From: an uncultured Collinsella sp.
GTDB lineage: Bacteria > Actinomycetota > Coriobacteriia > Coriobacteriales > Coriobacteriaceae
Assembly: GCA_900553935.1 (NCBI GenBank)
Contig: USFK01000068.1
Coordinates: forward strand, 1 to 7,469
Direction: 5' to 3'
Length of the DNA stretch: 7,469 nt
Under the pieces are notes generated by a model. The model ran no database searches. It saw nothing but the letters and a program-made list of their open reading frames with translations, and was not told the DNA's origin. Numbering within the stretch: the first letter of the stretch is position 1; each line of letters starts with the position of its first letter. This document shows positions 5,062 through 7,469 of this stretch, one piece after another. A program made the translations under genes and the position numbers.

Positions 5062-5513
5062 GCCCCACTTCTCGCCCTCCAGCAGCACCACGATGCGGTC
5101 GATGTCGACGACAAAGCGAGGCCTTCCCTCGTGCTCGTAGCGGTCGAGGTATGCCTGGCACTCTGAGACAATGCGCTTGGTGCTGCCGTCGATGATGCGT
5201 TGGAGCGTCTCGTAGTAGGCCGAGCCCTCGGTCCTGAAGCGGCGCTGGTAGGCCTGGTCATGGGGAACATCTTGATGTAGTGGATGCCGTGGCGACAGCC
5301 AGGGCTCGTCGTGGGGCGGGGTGGCAACGCAAAGTACTGGTCTTTGGGCACGTTGGGGGCGATGTTGGAATGCAGCGGCACGGCGAAGTCCCTGCGCTTC
5401 CCGCGGAAACGCAGCCTCACCACCACGATGCAGGGGAGATTGTGCTTAAGCATGAGCTCGCGGTCGCCCTCGACGAGGTCGAAGAAGTCCTGGGAGATGG
5501 ATACGATCTTCAT
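5062..5513 (-). pseudogene. ToxN/AbiQ-like type III toxin endoribonuclease, frameshifted
   Basis: From ATG at 5511-5513 the minus strand encodes MKIVSISQDFFDL, then LPCIVVVRLRFRGKRRDFAV (26-45) and RHGIHYIKMFPM (74-85). These resemble the N-terminal strands and the 'L/I-x-x-K/F-M-I/F-P' segment of ToxN/AbiQ toxins, which cleave RNA and are neutralised by a repeat RNA (ToxI). At about 5259 the reading must slip back one base to continue as DQAYQRRFRTEGSAYY and then the helix-rich end IVSECQAYLDRYEHEGRPRF. Loss of a single G from ATGGACCAG to ATGACCAG explains it exactly. In the second frame no stop appears near the expected family end (~150-200 residues): it stays open to 4690, across the yjdF antisense, so the 3' end also looks lost. 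Two lesions suggest a dead gene. The family call is by pattern, not search; another small RNase toxin is possible. Confidence 0.5.
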
Positions 5514-5537
5514 CGGTTGCGCCCCCTCATACGAAGC

Positions 5538-5561
5538 GGGGCCCGCATCGCTGCAGGCCCC
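5538..5561 (-). other. GC-rich hairpin upstream of toxin start
   Basis: GGGGCC (5538-5543) pairs with GGCCCC (5556-5561). Inside, beyond a C/A mismatch, GCA (5545-5547) pairs with TGC (5552-5554) around a 4-nt loop. It lies 25 bases before the toxin ATG, where type III loci carry a terminator between antitoxin RNA and toxin. The T-tract is missing (GCTTCGT follows on the minus strand). Confidence 0.45.
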
Positions 5562-5566
5562 TACAG

Positions 5567-5606
5567 GTGGGCGATATTCTACGCCTTGCGGCACCCCGTC
5601 GCCCAC
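5567..5606 (-). other. 8-bp inverted repeat around a possible minus-strand -10
   Basis: GTGGGCGA (5567-5574) and TCGCCCAC (5599-5606) are perfect inverted repeats. On the minus strand the loop contains TAGAAT (5576-5581), a 5/6 match to a -10 box, but no convincing -35. It may be an RNA stem or an operator for the toxin remnant. Confidence 0.3.
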
Positions 5607-5770
5607 GGAGGTTAAACGTACACGTAAGCCGTACTCTGAAAGCCGCGGCTTCCGGCAAGTAGTTTATGCCACGAAAGGTCGCTTTCAACGCGCATAGCTC
5701 GCAAAATAACACTCGCTGGGCCGTCACCCCTGGCAGTTGCCCTCCAATCTTCATTGGAGTCAGCAGGTCA
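5607..5770. other. Non-coding upstream region of toxin remnant
   Basis: No gene and no tandem repeats of the ~30-40 nt kind expected of a ToxI antitoxin RNA. The only clear structure is a 7-bp hairpin, CTCCAAT (5742-5748) with ATTGGAG (5753-5759), tetraloop CTTC. Confidence 0.4.
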
Positions 5771-5777
5771 ATTCATA

Positions 5778-5828
5778 TAGTTATGGGGGGGTATCCTAAA
5801 GGAAATCAAATTTATACCCCCATAACTA
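5778..5828. repeat. AT-rich inverted repeat with G7/C5 tracts
   Basis: TAGTTATGGGGG (5778-5789) and CCCCCATAACTA (5817-5828) are perfect 12-bp inverted repeats; the left arm has two extra Gs. The 27-nt interior includes a small TCC/GGA stem. A TTTTT run at 5833-5837 follows on the plus strand, so it could act as a plus-strand terminator, though no plus-strand gene precedes it. Base composition is much lower in GC than the neighbours, and it abuts the guaA-like sequence, so it may mark an element end. Confidence 0.55.
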
Positions 5829-5837
5829 AGGATTTTT

Positions 5838-5852
5838 CTATTCCCACTCAAT
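5838..5852 (-). other. guaA 3'-end-like sequence, possible attachment site
   Basis: On the minus strand the 15 bases read ATTGAGTGGGAATAG, encoding IEWE-stop, the typical last codons of GMP synthase (guaA). Some genomic islands integrate into exactly this 3' end and duplicate it. Upstream codons (TRALV) do not match the usual PPAT of GuaA, as expected if only the short core were present. An overlapping minus frame (5848-5961, ending QLHQGPSH) is a rival explanation, and chance is possible. No integrase is in the window. Confidence 0.3.
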
Positions 5853-6036
5853 GACTAGGGCCCTGGTGTAATTGGCTGGACCACCGTTCCGGGAACCGGT
5901 ATCGACCTACCTGTCCGCCGAGCTCTTTCTTCAGCTCCAGCCTAGTATCTGATTCGCGCCGTTATAAGCGAAAACCGAAGAGATGCGTCTTAGTCAAGAA
6001 AAGAAGGTTAGCCTCATCTTACTGCATGATTTGTGT

Positions 6037-6059
6037 GTTATAGTTAGATTGCTCTAACT
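6037..6059 (+). promoter_or_regulatory. Dyad and possible -10 before second methyltransferase
   Basis: AGTTAGA (6042-6048) and TCTAACT (6053-6059) form a perfect 7-bp dyad with a 4-nt loop, ending 17 bases before the start codon. TATAGT (6039-6044) overlaps it as a possible -10; no good -35 is seen. The position suits an operator or a leader hairpin. The flanking GTTATAGTTAGATT resembles 452-465. Confidence 0.4.
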
Positions 6060-6076
6060 GTTTGGGGGCGACAGCC

Positions 6077-6706
6077 ATGCACGAACGCGAGGGTTTCTGG
6101 GACAAGAACGCCGGTCGGTATGACCGTTTCATGCGAAACGACCGGGCGGCGTATGAGAAGATGTATGGGCTGATCCGGCCGGTGGTGAAAGCAAAGACCG
6201 TGCTGGAGGTTGCCACCGGCACGGGGCTTATCGCAAAGAGCGTCGTGGATGCGGCGGCGCGCATCGAGGCTACGGACGCCTCTGCAAAGATGATCCTTGA
6301 AGCAAAGCGGGACAATCAATCCGCAAAGCTGCACTTTTCCGTGCAGGATATGCTCCGCCTGCCCTATGCGCAGAAGTCCTTCGAAGTGGTGATCGTTTCC
6401 AACGCACTTCACATAGTGCCGCATCCGGAAAAGGCCCTGCAAGAAATCAGACGGGTGCTGAAGGACGACGGCGTGCTCATCGCGCCAACCTTCACCCACG
6501 CGGGGAACTCGGTTTCCGGCAAGGCAAAAGCCTTTTTCATGAGCATGGCGGGATTTCCCCTCCACAGCAGATGGACGAGCGAGGAATACCTGCGTTTCCT
6601 GCGTCAAAACGGCTGGGCGGTGCGGAAAAGCGCGGTGCTGAAGGCCTCGTTCCCGTTGACCTATGCGGAATGCACGAAATCGGAGGGGCCAGATGTCGTT
6701 CTTTGA
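6077..6706 (+). CDS. Class I SAM-dependent methyltransferase
   Basis: This 209-residue soluble enzyme carries the SAM-binding fold: motif I VLEVATGTG (42-50), acidic D67 in EATDAS, D91 in VQDMLRLPY, FEVVIVSNALHIVPHPE (102-118) and RRVLKDDGVLIAPTF (125-139). The N-terminal FWDKNAGRYDRFM is the usual lead-in helix of this small-molecule methyltransferase group. ATG 6077 follows GGGGGCG (6064-6070), a modest ribosome binding site; an upstream TTG at 6062 would add five residues but lies inside that region. It is the first gene of a methyltransferase run and overlaps the next by 14 bases. Motif I has Ala-Thr where many relatives have Gly-Cys, a known variant, so activity is expected. The acceptor is unknown; respiratory quinone, metal/metalloid or xenobiotic substrates cannot be separated by sequence. 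Confidence 0.9.
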   Translation: MHEREGFWDKNAGRYDRFMRNDRAAYEKMYGLIRPVVKAKTVLEVATGTGLIAKSVVDAAARIEATDASAKMILEAKRDNQSAKLHFSVQDMLRLPYAQKSFEVVIVSNALHIVPHPEKALQEIRRVLKDDGVLIAPTFTHAGNSVSGKAKAFFMSMAGFPLHSRWTSEEYLRFLRQNGWAVRKSAVLKASFPLTYAECTKSEGPDVVL

Positions 6707-7298
6707 AAACACCCGCAAGCCCGTGGGCCTCGGCGGAAAACTTATGGTTGCCATGATGAACCTGGGCCACAGCCCTGTGGCGCGGTGGGGACTTCGATTT
6801 CTGCGACTTGCGCCAAATGCCAAGGTGCTGGATTGCGGCTGCGGCGGCGGGGCGAACATAAAACGGCTGCTGAAAAAATGCCCGCATGGCGTCGTCAAGG
6901 GCGTCGACTATTCGCCCGTCAGCGTGGAGAAGACTAGAAAGCTCAACCGAATTGCAATTCAGGAGGGGCGTTGCGCCGTTCTGCAAGGCAGTGTGGCGGA
7001 TATGGTGTTTGAGGATAGCTACTTCGATGCCGCCACGGCCTTTGAGACCGTCTATTTTTGGCCTGATTTGCCCCGATGCTTCCGTGAGGTCTGGCGGACG
7101 CTGAAGCCAGGCGGGACAATTCTCATCTGCAACGAGAGCAATGGCGATACGGACAAGGACGAGAGGTGGACGCAGATCATCGGCGGCATGACCATCTACA
7201 AGGACATTGAATTAAAGGCGTATCTGGAGCAGGCGGGTTTTCACGAGGTGCAGATACGCAAAAAGAAAAAGTGGCTCTGCGTCACGGCGCGGAAGTAA
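6693..7298 (+). CDS. Class I SAM-dependent methyltransferase
   Basis: The 201-residue product has motif I VLDCGCGGG (45-53), acidic D72 in GVDYS, VADMVFEDSYFDAATAFETV (101-120) and VWRTLKPGGTILI (133-145), followed by NESNG and a C-terminal AGFHEVQIRKKKKW strand ending VTARK. This is a complete Methyltransf_11/25-type enzyme. ATG 6693 follows GGAGGGG (6682-6688) and overlaps the end of the preceding methyltransferase by 14 bases in a different frame, so the two are almost surely co-translated. An open frame reaches back to 6663, but the N-terminus from 6693 (MSFFENTRKPVGLGG) fits the family and the ribosome binding site. The WPDLP segment after motif post-I is typical of this subgroup. The two coupled enzymes are divergent from each other, so they may act on different sites or substrates in one pathway. 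Substrate unknown. Confidence 0.9.
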   Translation: MSFFENTRKPVGLGGKLMVAMMNLGHSPVARWGLRFLRLAPNAKVLDCGCGGGANIKRLLKKCPHGVVKGVDYSPVSVEKTRKLNRIAIQEGRCAVLQGSVADMVFEDSYFDAATAFETVYFWPDLPRCFREVWRTLKPGGTILICNESNGDTDKDERWTQIIGGMTIYKDIELKAYLEQAGFHEVQIRKKKKWLCVTARK

Positions 7299-7412
7299 GG
7301 GCATCAAGCACGGGCATTTTTGCATCCATCCTGCACATGAGTTAGGTATGCCGGTCATAGCGGCTGTGCTGGCGGCAATTATGACAGTTTTTATTCACTG
7401 AGGAAGAAACCT

Positions 7413-7469
7413 ATGAAATGTAAAATTGAGAAAAACACCGTGCAGGAGACGCTGATCCTCCCGCTGTAT
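7413..7469 (+). CDS. Probable LCM/Tcm_P-like methyltransferase, 5' end only
   Basis: Only 19 codons are present before the window ends: MKCKIEKNTVQETLILPLY. GAGGAA (7400-7405) gives a ribosome binding site, and the gene follows the previous methyltransferase by 114 bases with no terminator between. The N-terminal pattern VQETL-x-x-PLY is what I expect for leucine-carboxyl-methyltransferase-like (LCM/Tcm_P family) class I methyltransferases of gut bacteria, whose next residues are usually a GRK/ARK motif. That call is from memory of the family and rests on few residues. If right, this would be the third methyltransferase in a row. The codons are richer in A/T than those of the preceding genes, so a separate origin is possible. 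Confidence 0.5.
   Translation, partial: MKCKIEKNTVQETLILPLY

Noticed and set aside
5280..5697. Plus-strand frames of 111 and 137 codons
   Set aside because: Antisense to the ToxN-like reading, no ribosome binding site, arginine- and proline-rich shadow composition.
5838..5906. Minus-strand peptide ending TRALVIEWE as the true end of a guaA gene here
   Set aside because: Only the last four residues and stop fit GuaA, and a stop lies 22 codons upstream; at most it is a short core repeat.
6044..6898. Minus-strand frame of 284 codons
   Set aside because: Longest frame in the window but antisense to two well-supported methyltransferases; composition is that of a reversed GC-rich gene.
1..7469. 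CRISPR array, tRNA or rRNA genes, complete insertion sequence, integrase
   Set aside because: No regular spaced repeats, no cloverleaf or rRNA-like stretches and no transposase or recombinase motifs were seen in any frame.

Overview
The window is moderately GC-rich DNA with compact genes and strong AGGAGG-type ribosome binding sites, mixed with long gene-poor, decayed stretches. A LytTR regulator paired with a DUF3021-type membrane protein, a YjdF protein with its probable riboswitch, and several small class I methyltransferases point to a gut anaerobe. Class Coriobacteriia (Eggerthellaceae-like) or a GC-rich Firmicute fits best. This is inference from gene content and base use only.

Layout: 1-64 holds the last 20 codons of one yjdF gene. 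65-500 has no gene but carries hairpins. 501-1151 is an intact SAM-dependent methyltransferase. 1304-1669 (minus) is the C-terminal remnant of a BAAT-type acyl-CoA thioesterase/acyltransferase, next to a clear minus-strand terminator. 1800-2900 is mostly decayed or intergenic, with GGGACAAA repeats, one doubtful minus-strand ORF and a candidate LytTR operator. 2912-3857 is a two-gene LytTR/DUF3021 regulatory operon. 3858-4300 is gene-poor and carries a perfect 19-bp inverted repeat. 4301-4856 is a complete yjdF unit: extended -10 promoter, candidate azaaromatic-type yjdF riboswitch with an anti-Shine-Dalgarno, and the gene. 5062-5513 (minus) is a frameshifted ToxN/AbiQ-like toxin, with hairpins in its upstream region. 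5770-5860 is an AT-rich inverted repeat next to a short sequence resembling the 3' end of guaA, possibly an island boundary. From 6077 to the right edge lie three methyltransferase genes, the first two overlapping and the third cut by the window end.

How it may work together: the two yjdF copies share all but one of 64 comparable bases, 4.79 kb apart, and so bracket the methyltransferase, thioesterase remnant and LytTR modules as direct repeats. A toxin remnant and a possible attachment site lie just beyond the second copy. This looks like an accessory region built by duplication and insertion. The intact genes suggest small-molecule sensing (yjdF riboswitch), small-molecule methylation (four methyltransferases) and a membrane-restrained transcription switch (LytTR/DUF3021). 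Any functional link between these modules is unproven.
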